A DNA stretch of 59,030 nucleotides from Sporodiniella umbellata. Its lineage: Eukaryota; Mucoromycota; Mucoromycetes; Mucorales; Rhizopodaceae. How positions within the stretch are numbered: the stretch's first letter is position 1; every line of letters starts with the position of its first letter. Under the pieces are notes generated by a model. The model saw only the letters and a list, made by a program, of their open reading frames with translations. It was not told where the DNA came from and did not search any database. Positions 10,801-24,263 of the stretch are shown piece after piece. Position numbers and translations under genes: made by a program. The stretch is taken from assembly GCA_025677835.1 (NCBI GenBank), contig JAIXMR010000084.1:62501-121530 (forward strand). Reading direction: 5' to 3'.

Positions 10801-13630
10801 CCAGCTTTTTTTTTTTTGGGGTGTTTTGAAGGATGCGTTTTTTGAGGGTATTTTTTGTTTTTTTTTTTTTTTTGCTTTTTTTTTTTTTTAGATATTTACA
10901 TGTAGAAAAATGAAGGAAAGAATGAAAGAAGAGGGTGTTGAGACTATGTCTCATGTAGGTTTACTACTACATGCATCCATTCATGATGATAAGTAGAAAA
11001 GTGTTGGCTAATCCACTTGTAAACAAAAGAACCATTAATTCTGACGAGTAACTTTTTTTCGCAGATAGGACATGTTCTATAACTGAATCTGGCTTGCACC
11101 TTTTTATGAGTCAACAGTTGATGAATATTTGTCGAAGCAACATTTGTTGTATAGTTTAAGGCCATTCTTTTTATAAAAAGAAAGAAAAGAAAAGGTCCTA
11201 TTAAGTGACCCAGGCTTTTATACTTTTTGCGTGTGTGCAAAGACTTGTTTTTTCTACTGGTTCCACAGCTAATTCTCTTCTGACCCTATTTTTCAAAATA
11301 GTAAGTTGTGTACAAGTTACACAAAATAACACGCATAAAAAAAAATGTGACGCACTGGCCAAGAAGCACGTTATACAGTGCTTTCATCATCCATTGGACA
11401 TTCTTTTGAGGACCAAGTTAGACTATAAAAAAGCTCATATTTATTCAAACTCAAGCCAAACATTTTCCAAGCCAAAAGTTTATATTTGGTCACTTGCTTC
11501 AAGATAATTCGGCAAAAGATTTTAATTTGATCCAAATAAGATACCCTTTGCTTCAAGGCGGTTTATACGGCGACTTTATCAAAGTTGTCTCTAAATCCAT
11601 TGATAATATATGCAAGTGCTCAATAACTTTCCAAAAATCTTGAAGATTCAATTGTATATCTATAACAAGGTGAGTAGTTTTGACGCTAACAGTACTTTGC
11701 TCTTTTTTGCGATTGCTGTTTACTAGAACAAACTTACATAAATCAGCTTTTCCTTCTTACAGGCACAGAGCTATTAGGTTTATCCAAAGAAAGGTCTCAT
11801 TAGCTAATTTCCTCTGTCTTTATAGATTGTTTATTCATTCATTACTGACTTTGCATCTTTTTCTAGCCACTGCTGTAATCTTATACAGTTTTTTTTTTCA
11901 GTATTAATGTTGCATTTGAAAAAAGCAGACTAGACACAATAGGGATTGTAGCAGTATTCTTTTATATTTTTTTTTTTTTCAGTTTTTCATACTTCAACCT
12001 TGGTCGCAATCGAATCGCTTGTAGATTGTGTTTACAAAAAAAAACCCTCTGGATGAATTGTCTGTGGATATAAATGACTACAAACAAAAAGTACCCAAAC
12101 CAAAGGATATTGCGTTTTGCTTATAAATACATGTGTTAAAAAATAGAGAAAAGCTTTATTTTATTCTCAAGATAAATTGTAAGCGTGTATAAATTAGACA
12201 TAGGTTGGTTTTTATTTCTATTTTGAAACATCAATTAGAAGGAACAAGTGCTGCATATAAAGTAAATATATCTTATAAAACAAGAAACAAACCAAAACAA
12301 AAAAAAAAAGCGCATAGTAAAATGTAAGGATTACCTTAGACTAGACACGAAATGTGTTGTCAATAAAACGTTCGAAAAATAGATCAGCCTCTACACCAAA
12401 ACAAGAGAAAGAAAGGGTCTTTCTGTGTTATGTTTATCGAGTCTAAAGACGTTGTCTTTTTTTTGTTCTGTCGCTTTTCTTGTACTAAAAAAGAAATTCA
12501 CATGCTGAGAGACTAGTAAAAGGACTGTAGCCGAGATAGGCTCTCCTTGAGCTTATTGTATCCCCTCGCATAAATATATGAGAAAAAAAAAAAACAAGAC
12601 ACCTGACAATCGGATTCAAATTGTCCGAGGTGCTCTTCTTTTTGTCAAATAATATATTCGTTTGGTATCACTGACTAGTACCGTGTTTGTTCATGGGGCA
12701 AAAAAAAAAAAAAGGCGATATTTCAGAAATTGAACAAAACTGAGCACCGTGGGCCACATCACTTTATTTTTGTCTAAACTTTGTTTTGCTTTACACTTTA
12801 TTGTGCAGTTCTGTTTAACGACTTTATAAATGCATAGAGATACATACTCTCGAACAATTAAAGTCCATGTTAAAAAAATATTTTTGGGGTGCAAAGAGAA
12901 GGGGGGCCTTTTTTAATGCATATGAAAAAAGATGGCAGATGATTTTGTACACAACTCAAGTACTACAGGAACCTTTTTCAAGTCATCGGTGCATTTCATG
13001 TCGTACTTTAACAGATAGGTAAAAAATACTTTAGTTGCACACAGTGCAGTAATCGTCGTGCTTTTTCCTATTGTGCTTCTTTAGTACGCTCAAGTCATTG
13101 CGAGTTAAGAAAAAGACAGTTTGAATGACTTCAAAGCATCAAATAAAGTCCAGTATTATTTGTAGTGTAACGCCCCATGGCTCCCTTTTTATAAGAAAAT
13201 GAAGAAATAAAACCAAACGATCGCAAAAGTAGATCATAGTTCTATTTACGTAGGGCAATATCTTGATTACCCTTTTTTTTTTAAAAAAAAAAGGGAGACT
13301 GAGATAGCTAATTGTTATTACAAACGCTTTTCTGGTATAGATACGTATATGTGTATGTGTGTTTAATAAAAAATAATTATGAATTTTAATCTCACGTTCA
13401 ATTGGGTCTTTGTAACAGTGGGTTCGACATTTCTTTCTAGTTCGCAAGGCAAGTTTTACAGTTTTTCTCTCTCTTTAAAGCCGAAGTCTGGTTTTATTAA
13501 AGAGCACATACATTGATTTATTCTATCGATAAATTTTCTTCAACCTTCGCCAGTAGTATAGAGTAAGCGTTACGTGTCATGGTTTCCTTAATAGGTTGTT
13601 CCTGTCATACATAAATAATTAGTTCTCAAT
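7886..13630. other. Gene-poor AT-rich spacer, about 5.7 kb
   Basis: No gene could be supported. Present are TA microsatellites (about 9954-9974 and 10290-10309), T-rich runs near 8716, 10809 and 10857-10889, a T10/A10 palindrome at 13269-13294 and an imperfect hairpin at 12600-12632. One minus-strand frame at 10944-11240 contains CPIC followed by spaced His residues, but has no flanking domain. A locally more GC-rich stretch at about 9170-9300 is non-coding in all frames and unexplained. Confidence 0.5.
12600..12632. repeat. Imperfect inverted repeat
   Basis: The arms CACCTGACAAT and ATTGTCCGAGGTG can pair with a two-base bulge around a short loop, and the right arm is followed by TTCTTTTT. 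It sits in a spacer with no nearby gene. It could be part of an RNA element or a chance palindrome; nothing else supports a function. Confidence 0.4.
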
Positions 13631-15438
13631 TTAGAGGTCTTTTTCGCTTACAGTGTTTATACGATTAATTAAGTCTTTGATTTCCAAGAGTTGTGGTTTC
13701 TTGACTTTATCCAAGTAAAGCTTCAATACAAAGTGAAGCAATGTTTTCCTTTTATATCCCTCTGACTCTAAAGCAGCTTGTAGTGCCTGTACTGCTAGCG
13801 AGCCGGGGGCACTCATGTCCGTTTCATCGTACAAGTTTTCAATATGTAATCTAAATAATAAAAAAAATGAATTCTAAAACAAACTTATACTTCAACTGCA
13901 TATTTCCCTCTACTCACCGTGCTAGTTTACGAGGATCAGTCCAGTCAGCAAGCATATCGGATATTTGAAGAGGTGTGCTCATTTTCTCGTATGGCTTGAG
14001 ATCGGAATGCATGGTACATACTTCATTTAGCACAGAAATAGCCACTGCCGTCATGTTCTTTTGATTTTCCAGAGATGAGAAACTATAGGCCGGGAAAAAG
14101 TAGGAAAGACATTGTTGGACCTTTAAGTTCATATCTTCCGTCACAGGTAGGAAATACAATAAAACCAAGAGACGAAGAAGCTGGGAAGATATTTAGTCCT
14201 TGTCTTTCAATACAAAAAAAAAAAATACATACGCTTTCATCGTTCAATCTTTGAGTGAGCATGAGTTTAGATACACCTTCAGCAGCAATGGCTTGCACCT
14301 CATCGTTATTGTCGTCCAAACAGTATTCCAAAACTTCCTTCATTTCATCAGGCTATTTTTTAAACATACATCAGCCAACGAGATGTAACCTTTTCCTTTT
14401 TTTTCTCTTACACTTTCTAAATGAGATGTAACCGTTTGTAAACCATAAGTCATCAATAAGTCGAATAGGATCTTATAACACAGTGTATGAGGTTAGAGTG
14501 TTTACAACTTTTTTTAGGAAGTTGCCTTTTACCATGAGCGCTCTTATCTTTAAGTCATCATGTCCACATTTGATACAGTGCATAAACAAAGCTGTGTTAT
14601 GTTGTGCAAGTTCTTTGTCTAATGTACAACATAACCCTAAACAGTGTAAGCCAATCTCTCTTAAAACTGTATCCGAGTTTTGAACTGCTGGGACAATCAG
14701 ATCGTTCAAAAGACCATACAAGTTAGAATTCTTTGTGAAAGACTATGAAAAAAAACGTTATTATCATCATTTCTCTTTTTTTTCTTTTTGTACTTCTTGA
14801 CTGTTCTCTAACATGCTTCGGCAGATGGACAAACATTTGATTCGAATGTCGTTGTCCACAGGTTCAGCAACTGTATTACTCTTTTCTGAGGAAGCATCAT
14901 CATCCAATCTTACTTTCTTTGTTGAAGATTCTTCGAGCAATTCAAATGGGTTAAGTTGCTCTTGGATATCTGATATAATTTCAATCATTGTCCGAGTGAA
15001 ATCGCGTTCATCCGAAGAGATGATCCGGAAAAGACTAATGATCTTTGTCAGGTGGTCTTCGAGAATATCAAAAGACTTCAAGATGCTCCTCAAGAGCTCA
15101 AACATCTTTCGTCGCCCTACTTCATCGGCATAATCGAGGCACATACAAGTATCTAAAAACTGGGATATAATAAACTCGTATTCCACTTTATCTTCATCGC
15201 TGGCTGATTGATGCATTTCCCAATAGTGCTCTAAGTTGATCGCATGTTCTGTTACTTCCGGAAGTACTTCTTCTAAACGCTCATCAAGATGATTGCTGGT
15301 CTGTAAAAACTTGATAAATACCTTGGCCAAAAAGATACTTTCAGGTGTAAGGTGTTTCCAAAATTCACCTATTTTTATTTGAACCAACAAAATAAAATCG
15401 ATAGAAACAGGGGCGCACACATAAATAAAAGTTAAAAC

Positions 15439-15471
<33 letters not shown>

Positions 15472-16892
15472 AAAAGTCTGTTTACCGTCAAAAGTAATTT
15501 CGCTAATAATATCCATTCTCTCTGCAAAAAAAGCATTCAGTACAGTTTCTGCAACATCCGCCACGCCTGGACTCAAGATTTCCAATCGTTCCAAAAATTC
15601 AATTAGGTTGTTACTGGCCTGTTGAATCCATTTTGTTGACAGCATTTTGGCAACAGCCTTCCTTACTAACGGATCGCGATCGTTCAGGCCCCACCTCAAA
15701 ACGTTGGTTCTTTGTTCAAAACTCAAAAGTCTAAAATCCTGTATATCCGTCAAAGGTTTCAAGTAGACAACTCTTCTATTAATAGCATCTACATCTCTGG
15801 CCCTTTCTATAATGTAAGGTAATGTTTCTTGACTAGGATCAATGTTGAACAAAATAACCCGGCGTAGTTCTCTATAACAAAGCAAACTTTAGATATGTAT
15901 ATGCATATATATGTTGAGCATGTTTGCTATATATTACGCGCTAGCATCGTTTTGTAAAACCCACATGAGTTTCTGGAGTATCGTCTTTCCATCTGTAGGA
16001 TCTATGTCGTTATCTGCACTTTGAAGACGACACAGGGCTGTAGCTGCCTGTACTCTCACGGAAGCGTCTTTGTCTTTGATTCTTTCAAATAAAGCTATTT
16101 TTAAATCTTGGTATAGATCTTCACTATTAATAAAGTCAACAAACAGAGCACTAAATCGTTTAATCAAACTCACTCTATTTCGCCCATAGAACTAATACTT
16201 AGGGCAACGATTTGACAACACCTCACTCTTACATTCGTACGTTTTGCATTAAACCCAACAAGCAAATGTCTCAGCAGTTTTTCAACAAATCGTGAACACA
16301 CTGTTTCAAATTCCTCTTCTTGTTCTTCTACAATTTCTTCTTCGATAAAAATAGTAGGTTCTCCTATTTGACGATCCTCTTCTTCTGAACCGCTATCTGC
16401 TTTTTCGTTTGTACTCTCTGCTGGTTTTGTTTCTCTTAAACTATTGTCTATGTGAGAGTTCAGAATAAAAAAAAAAGGATTCGAAAGTGAAAACAAAGCA
16501 GAAAAAGCGTGTGTGAGGAGAAAAAAAGAAAGAGTATGAGATGTCTTTATTATTACTGTTATTATGAAAATGTATAGATTACCATATTCGTGCATGTACT
16601 GTAAAAAACTAGCAATAAATCGAACTATGCGATCTGCATGAGGTTCTTTTTTTTTGATTGAAAGTACTTTGTTTATGTTTCGAAAGATTTCAGTTGTAAA
16701 TATTGTTTCGCCTTCGTAATCAATGTCTTGAGGTTGGCCCTTTTTGACAGGCGTTTTCAAGCAACATGGAAGCTGAATCTCAGATAGGTTGATTGAGTAT
16801 TTCCGTAAAACAGCATTGGGCTTTTGAGCTTCCATAAATATTTCAGGAATACGTGTTTTTAATGAGCTGAGAACATCGTCTTTTGAAAGCAT
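13631..16892 (-). CDS. YCG1: Condensin complex subunit 3 (CAP-G/Ycg1)
   Basis: HEAT-repeat subunit of condensin, which compacts mitotic chromosomes with the SMC2/SMC4 ring. Exons: 16583-16892, 16174-16447, 15938-16123, 15486-15871, 14794-15368, 14533-14742, 14412-14471, 14233-14352, 13918-14180, 13631-13850; all phases agree and give 867 aa. Diagnostic segments are IPEIFMEAQKPNAVLRKY at the N-terminus, RHLLVGFNAKRTNVRVRCCQ, GEIDEDLYQDL created exactly by a splice, DKDASVRVQAATALCRLQ, and the Cnd3-type region starting at SNLYGLLNDLIVPAVQ. Acidic linkers (SGSEEEDRQ and EEEIVEEQEEEFE) lie around residues 115-150. The fourth intron carries a run of about 30 T. The frame stays open upstream of 16892 but looks like leader DNA, so the start was set where similarity begins. 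Confidence 0.92.
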
Positions 16893-18938
16893 TTGAATGA
16901 GTTGCAAAAAAAAAAAAAAATAGAAGTTTGAATGTATGAAAAAAGTGTAGATGTGTGATAAGTCACAAAAAAAAAAAACTTGAGCGCGTTTGTTAAACTC
17001 CAAGCTTAATTGGCGATCTTTATACGCAGCAAAAATAAAGTTTTCAAACTTTTTTGATAAAGGAAGAAAGGCTCTTATATGATTTTTAGGTAGGTAGCCA
17101 ACAATAAAAAAAAAGCCCAGGTTTATATACAATAAAATCGTTGACTAAAAACACTTGGTTTTATCAATATAGCTCTATATCTTTTAAATAGTTCTATCAA
17201 TTAAGTGTCGATCATTTGTTTAGTCGTATTTCATAAAGTCTATAAATAAGCTTGAATAAATAGCAATAGCTTCATTTTAGGTTCTAAAGGCCTTCACATC
17301 ATTGGTACATGTATATTTTAGTGCCTTTTTTTTTTTTTTTTTTTTTTTGGATATTTACCCAGCAAAATTTTGTCAAATGTGTCTGGTTCCATTAACAAGT
17401 GCCTTCAGATTACCATAATGTCATTTTGGGAATATCTGGCTTGACGGTACTTTGCGAGCTACATGTTTAGATATCAGCTTTTCATTGGTTTAAAACTTTG
17501 AGAGTTTGAAGTTTTTTTAACAGAGCTTGGTGCGCTTCAAATATACTTTAGTTGACTTAAGTATATTGCTTTTAAATTTAGGATAAAGCGACCCAAAAGC
17601 GATTTGGGGAGCTTTAGAGTGAGACGAGCAAATTTTTGCGCTTTAAAAAATAGTATTCTAATAGAGGAATTTTCCATCTGTGCTTTAAAGATTTAGCAAA
17701 CTTCTAAATCAAAGTACTTTAAGCAATATGCACTAGTCACTCCAAAGACTCTATATTTTAAAGTCTCTACACAAAAGGTATTTCATAGCCTTTTCATTAA
17801 AAAAATAAGGCTGTTTTGCATTAATAAAGAATCTATTTTTGTAAAGACAATAAGTTCGGCTATAAACTGCTGCTTAATTTAATCGCTAGTGTAACCTAAT
17901 ATCAACGTGTTTTATGACTATAAACAACTTAAGCCTGTAGTGCTACTTCCATCTTACCCACGAGCGTATTCCTCAAGTCTATTTATGAATATCTCAGTAT
18001 ACATAACTAGAGTAACAGAGTTTGATAGATGTAGATATCTAAGCTCGACGGATTTGTGTTGGCTCTATTGTTACTGAGCTACATAATACTGCAATTGGGC
18101 CCTTCGAGTACAAAAAGTTCTACAAGTAGTACTTACTGTTTTAATTGGGCTCAATATGAATAGCCTTATCACAATCAGTTTTAATTTATACAATAATAAA
18201 CCATTTTTTTCTTTTTCTTTTTTTTTTTTTTTGTAATTCCCCTATATTTTAAAAGAGCACTGTAAAAAGAAATTATATGTGGGGTGCCAAAGAAAGCACA
18301 ATCAAAACAATTCTAAAGCAAAAGGAGATGGGTTGAAAAAACAGTATAATAAGAATACAGTGTTATGGAAAGACATCCGTAGCAACTGTTAGATCAAGAA
18401 AAAGATATACAAGAACAAATTAAGAAACTGACACCGCCGTCAAAGTGAGAAGTGTTTTTGTTTTATTTTGGACAAAAAAAAAACGCACACAGTAGACACT
18501 ACCACTCTTTCGTTCTTGTAACTCAAAAAGTATGAAACAGACCAATTGCCTACTGTATATAGTTTATGCAGCTTTAATAATTCAAGTGTTTAGAGAAGAA
18601 ATAAAAAGCAAAGATAGAAAGGCTTATGCTTTATTTAAACTCGGTAATTGATACAAAGAAAACATTGATAGCTTAGAGTTGCATTTATAAATTATGAATA
18701 TAAAAAAAAACCACCAAGAATAGAGTATGTGTAACACTGTTTCGAGCTCATTTTAATATGTTTATTTCACCCGTGCTCCTTTACCCTCTTTATCTTGCTA
18801 TCAATTGACTCTTTTGTTTTCCCTTTTTCTTTTCTCTTCTGTTTTTTCCTTTTTCCGTCTCCCCACCTGTCCTTTTCACCTTTTTTTTTTACTTCCCTTT
18901 ACTCTCATTTTCAATTCCTGTCCTTTTTTTTTTGGTTA
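16893..18938. other. Intergenic region between divergent CAP-G and His-rich membrane protein genes
   Basis: About 2 kb without a supportable gene. Long T runs occur at 17328-17348 and 18208-18232. The last 150 bases before 18939 are strongly pyrimidine-rich (C/T with few purines), which suits a fungal core promoter and leader for the plus-strand gene. Confidence 0.5.
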
Positions 18939-20466
18939 ATGAAAAGGTCAAAGTGGCAGTTACTTTATTTGGCCTTTGTCGTTTTCTTTGTAACCATAGG
19001 TATATTTCAATAGTCAAATAAAACAAAAGAAATGAACCAGTGTTTTAATTTTTTGTGCAGCTAATGCATCTATTGCTGAAAGAGCAACTAATGACAAACT
19101 ACACATAAAGACAGTTGCAAATTGTTACCGAGCTAAAAGAACTGATCGACATCACTGGAAGACTATAAGTGGACGTACCAAAATTGTCTATGTTTGCCGA
19201 AAAAATCATCACACGACCTCCACTAGATACCAAAAAAGCAAAACAAAGCACCACACCAAAAAACATCACCACAGTGTAATACATCATCATGGAAAGGGCC
19301 ATCACAGCGAGAAAAAACATACGACTGTTCACCATCATTACACCAAAACGACAAAGCCTACTAGTCGGCATCGAGGTAGTACAGGAACGCATCAATCTAA
19401 AAAATCCAAAAAAGGTTCAAAAGTTCACCATACTACTAGCAAAAAACACAAAAAGACAGCAACTCGACACAATAAACATAGTACAACGGTTCACCACACC
19501 AAAGGAATACATCACACCAAGAGCACTCACACTATAATTAATTCTCATAAAACTGGTGAAACCACGTCTTTGACGACCTCAAGTGTTACCTCCACTCATG
19601 TTACACCTGGCTCAATTACAATTTCGCTTGAAGGATTTGAGCCTGCCTTACAAACTTTTGCTAGTTCTATTGTACCCACTACTACAGGATCAACGAGCCA
19701 GAGCAGTGTATCCACAAATACCCAAGCTTATATCCCAACACAGAACACAAAAGGGCTTTCTACCGCCACAGTCAGTGCTTCCGAATCACGACATACTGCC
19801 ACCGTTGCGCCTAACGATCCCAACAACAACAATGATAACGACATGAATAATGACAAAAATAAAGATGATAACGGCAGTGGTAATAGAGACAACAACGACG
19901 ACGATAACAATGACCAAATAGAGGCTTTTGGTAACGACGACGATAATTCATCTAAAGATGGTGCCCTTACTGCAATGGGTACAACTATCAATCCTGCAGC
20001 TCCTGTCCCTACTGGTCTTCCCAATACTCAGATAACTGCCCAAAAAAACAGTGATGGAGAAACTGTAGAAGCTACACATCAAAACAAAATCATTGGCATA
20101 TCCGTAGGTGCTGTTGTTGGTTGTGTTGCTGCTGCAGGTTTGGCAGGTATGTTTATTTATCGCCGCCGTCAAGACCAAGAGACGGAAGAAGTCCCTGACG
20201 AAGTCAACACCCGTTATCGTACACAGTCTTTTATGGCTGTTGTGGCAGGTGCAGTAGCTAAGTTACCCAAGCGTAGTGATTCTTCTAGCTCTTCTGGATC
20301 TGGAGGCGTGATGGGTACTTTAAAACGTGCAGCAACCAGTATGTCCAGGTCGCTTTCTAGATCAGGCTCAAGATCGAGTCAACAGAGCTATGGTATTGCA
20401 GTCTCTGGCCCTATGCCAGGCCTTACTCATGCAGATGACCGAAATTACCACACACACGCTTATTAA
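18939..20466 (+). CDS. Single-pass membrane protein with His/Lys/Thr-rich ectodomain
   Basis: Exon 1 (18939-18999) encodes a signal peptide (MKRSKWQLLYLAFVVFFVTI); exon 2 (19061-20466) completes a 488-aa protein. The frame before about 19570 has no ATG, so the small first exon is needed, and the GTATAT..TGCAG intron joins in frame. Residues about 55-205 are dominated by His, Lys and Thr with HH(T/S)K-type motifs. A Ser/Thr-rich, probably O-glycosylated stretch follows, then an Asn/Asp-rich stretch (about 275-320), one transmembrane helix near 365-388 (IIGISVGAVVGCVAAAG), a basic stop-transfer RRR, and a Ser/Arg-rich cytoplasmic tail ending HTHAY. The plan resembles fungal wall-anchored sensors or mucins, but I recognise no family. 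It converges with the RasGAP gene, 51 bp between stop codons. Confidence 0.8.
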
Positions 20467-20517
20467 ACTTGAAAGTAATAAAAATAAAAAAGCTTTCGCT
20501 TTATTCTCTTTAGTTAT

Positions 20518-23500
20518 TTATTCGTTACTTTTGCTCTTTGCATTTTGATCAATAGAGTGACATATACGAGTAATAACATTTTCAATATGATGTTTTTCAA
20601 GGCATCTTTGTGTAAACTGGGCTAGTTCATAAGACAGATCAATAAAGTGAGTTGTAGAGGTACATTCCTGTCTTGCTTTTTTGGCTGTCAATTTGTTTTC
20701 TTGAGTAACCTTAAAATAAATAAATAGGGTTTCAGAAAATAAAATGATGCTGACTTACAGAAATGTAATCCATAAATTCTATAAAATTATCTGTATTGCT
20801 CTATAAGCACATGTCTGACTTAGTATCCCACGTGTATTCAACAATTTACCTTGATAAAATCTTTTGATTGATTTGACCATGAGTCTTTGTTGTTATGATC
20901 CAATGCACTGTGATTAACGAGTGCCATCAAACACTTCGCCAATAGAGTCAGTATTCGACTGGTATTTATGTCGGGGTAATCCTGCACCAAGCCAAATTGT
21001 TTAGGAGAAATGATAGCAGGACAAATCCATCTGAGAAACACAAAACCACTAAAATACAAAACAGTACAAATAAGTTTAACAAGAAGATTCCAAGATTCTT
21101 ATAGCGACTATACCTAACACATGTGTATTTTGCAACTTCATGTTGTCTCTCAAAGACTTTTCTATCTGAGCTGAATTTTCTGACTACAGCTGATTTTAAA
21201 TGCTCAAACATTTCACGGAATGAACTACAGCTTTGATTTAGCTTTTCGCTTTAAATCCAAACTTACTTTGGAAAGTCCCCTTTGGCATTTTGAATATTAT
21301 TCCAAAGTTTGTCAACATCTCTAAGTAGTTCTAATTTACTGTTATTTTCTCTTGATTCTTCAAACGGGCTAGACGACCAAGAATCTGTCTCCAGAATAAG
21401 ACTTTTTATACAAATTCTTTCGATATCGTGTTTTAGTGCTTTTTCCAAAAAAATGCCCCCATTCATTTTCATATAACAATCGACAACCTTAGTGAAAAAC
21501 GAATTTCCTCTGAACAGAATGTTTGCATCATCTAAGTTACGCATTTTTTTGTATATTTCTTGTGAGTTGGAGCCTTTTTTTTTTTTTCGCTAAAAAACAG
21601 TACCTGAAGTAAGAGAAGCCACTTCAAAATCTATCAAGGATTTTATCCAGGGGATCGATAAATTTAAGCTTTCATATATACTTAACAAGTTCTTCGCTAG
21701 CGATTGCAGGTTAGAGGTTCTTCTGACTATGTCATAAATGGGTTCATGATCAAATAATTTCAAAGCATTTATCAAAGGATAATAAGCGCTCAATGCCAAA
21801 ACGTCATGCTCTTCCCACAACAATCCAATACGTATATCACCTAGATGTACACACCCAGACCCTAAACCGGCAAACGAAGCAAACATGCGATGTTTACTTG
21901 CTTCTTTTTTGATTTCATACCAACTTTCTTTCCAAGAACTCGATAAAAGGATTTGCTCTACAGGTATGAAAACGCTACCATATAAGCTACCCCGGTCGCT
22001 CTTGCTGCTTTTAGAATACATATTGATGGCTACGCCATTATCGATTGGCAAGGTATCGCTTTTAGTGTATCGTAAGAAGTGTGAGTGAGCATATATAAAG
22101 ATAATATATAAAAACATACGAAAATATAAAATCCTTCCCCCAAGAAATAGTAGATGTTTTTTTTAGTAGTCCTGTCCACCCTCTGATTTCTTGATCTACT
22201 AAAACATCACAGTACAATAGAGGATCTCTTGTCTGAATTTTTTTGCTTTCCGTCAGACGTACAGTCAAACATCTTATTTTTTTAGGGTTCAAAGGTTGTA
22301 AGCAATAAATTTTAAATCTTTTTAGCCATATATCTCGAAGTAGTTTATCATTCAATACAAAATGGTAAACTTCTTTCGGAGAAGAGCGGATAGCGATACA
22401 GCTTTCAAAATAGTGAGAAGAATCAACAATGCAGTATGCGCTAGACGTTTCAACAGACAAAATTCTAATACACTTGTCTGGCTCACCATTTATACTTTTA
22501 GTTTGAATGCGAAGGTTTCTGTTCTTGTCCAAGTTAACTTCCACAATCCATAATCCTCCTGAATGCAAAGAATCGCAATCCGTATTACTATAGCAAGACT
22601 CTAAATTAAGGGGGAGGGGAAAGTGTAATTATTTAAAAGTGCAGCTTAAAAAATGCTTACTGTAAATCTTAAACTCTTCAGCAAATTCTGTATCACAATC
22701 TGTAGAAAAAACGCTTTCCATAGAGCTAAACGCTCTATCCAGTGACTTTATACTAGTAAAGCTTGTACGCGATATAACGCTCTATTTGAATGTTAATCTC
22801 TGATACCCATATATTTAGCAATATGTACCAAGCTTTCAATGACCCTAGTCTTTTCTGATAGGACCGATCTTTTTGTCAAGAAACGGCTCCCGTTAATGGA
22901 TGAGCTCTTTGATTTTGCTTCCTATCATTTGATAAACACACTGGAATTTAAAAAGTCCCTTACTATTTTTTCTTGATGAGGTTTTTTGCTATTCCAAACA
23001 CTCAAAGAGTGCAGCCAACGAGAATGGTCTTTATAAGTCTCTGATTGAAGCAGTATGCTAATTTTAAAGGAGAAAATGTCAGTAAAGTTTATTTAGCGTT
23101 TTCCTTTTCCTACCAAACATCATCTTTTACTGTTGAAACTTGAATTACACAGCTTCTCTTTTCCGAATCTAATGATAGTATATCAGCATTTTTTAAATCC
23201 AACAACGTAACAGAAGTCTATACAAAGTTAAAAATCATTTTTAGATTACAGCTTTAGCTAATGTACATTTTGGTTTTTGTATTGCTTTAGGAGGCCATCT
23301 AGTTTCGAAATATACAAAAAATGCCTATCCCATTTCCCTATATGGTTATTTGCAGATGTCTTTGGGCTTTTCTGTTTCATCAATAGATAACCTCTGATGC
23401 CCATTTGATATATCACATCCAACTGTTGAACAAACAATGACTCAAAAATGTTATAAGCTGACTATAGTATAGGTATGTCTGTATAATTAGTACTCGCTCT

Positions 23501-24229
23501 TTTTTATGTGTTGGCTTCCTTTTTCGTATCGATTTGAAAATATACCGTGATTTTAGATGTATTCGAAAATGGAAAGTCATATAGCTCAGAGGTAACGTAT
23601 TGTTGACTGTAAACAGCATTGAGAAAACGATAATAAGAGGCTGACTTTTGACTGATGTAGCGTGAAAGCTGTTTGCTGTCGCCCTATTATACATTAGGAA
23701 TTGATTTGAAATTTTTTATTTACCTCTTGATCTATTATGTATGAATTTGTATCAACTGCACTCATGAATTTATTAGCATTTTCAATGAGTTCTTCTACAG
23801 TCCTCAAGTTTTTACTTTCGCTGTTTTTCAGATTTTTAAAAAACAGTATGAGCTATACAAGCGAAAAATTAACTCGTGAATCCCTTGCTTTTCACTTTAC
23901 CTCTTGGTTTAACAAATCTCTAGTGGATTGTATTAAGCTAAATAGTTTTTGAATGTACCCAGTTGACCTTTTAGATAAATTCTTTTTTGCTCGATGAAGA
24001 CTGCTTGCAATTTCCTAACCAAAATTAGTTTTGAATTTGTTATTACTTTATATACTTTTCGTTTTTGCTTACATCCAAATAATTTTGAGATGCTTTTGAC
24101 TTTTGTACTGCACAATACATATTTGAGAGCTGCACCAGCTTTGTTCTAGAAGCTGACAGAACACTTTTATTGTGCTTTTTTTTTAGATGTAATATAAGTG
24201 TTTCGTTAATTTCTCTTGTATTGATTAAA

Positions 24230-24263
<34 letters not shown>

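Noticed and set aside
10944..11240. Possible zinc-binding frame with CPIC and downstream His residues
   Set aside because: Cys/His spacing does not match a known finger confidently and no partner exons were found.
16893..17132. N-ter extension of CAP-G in the same open frame
   Set aside because: It is T-rich leader-like sequence with no similarity to the family; similarity starts just after ATG 16892.
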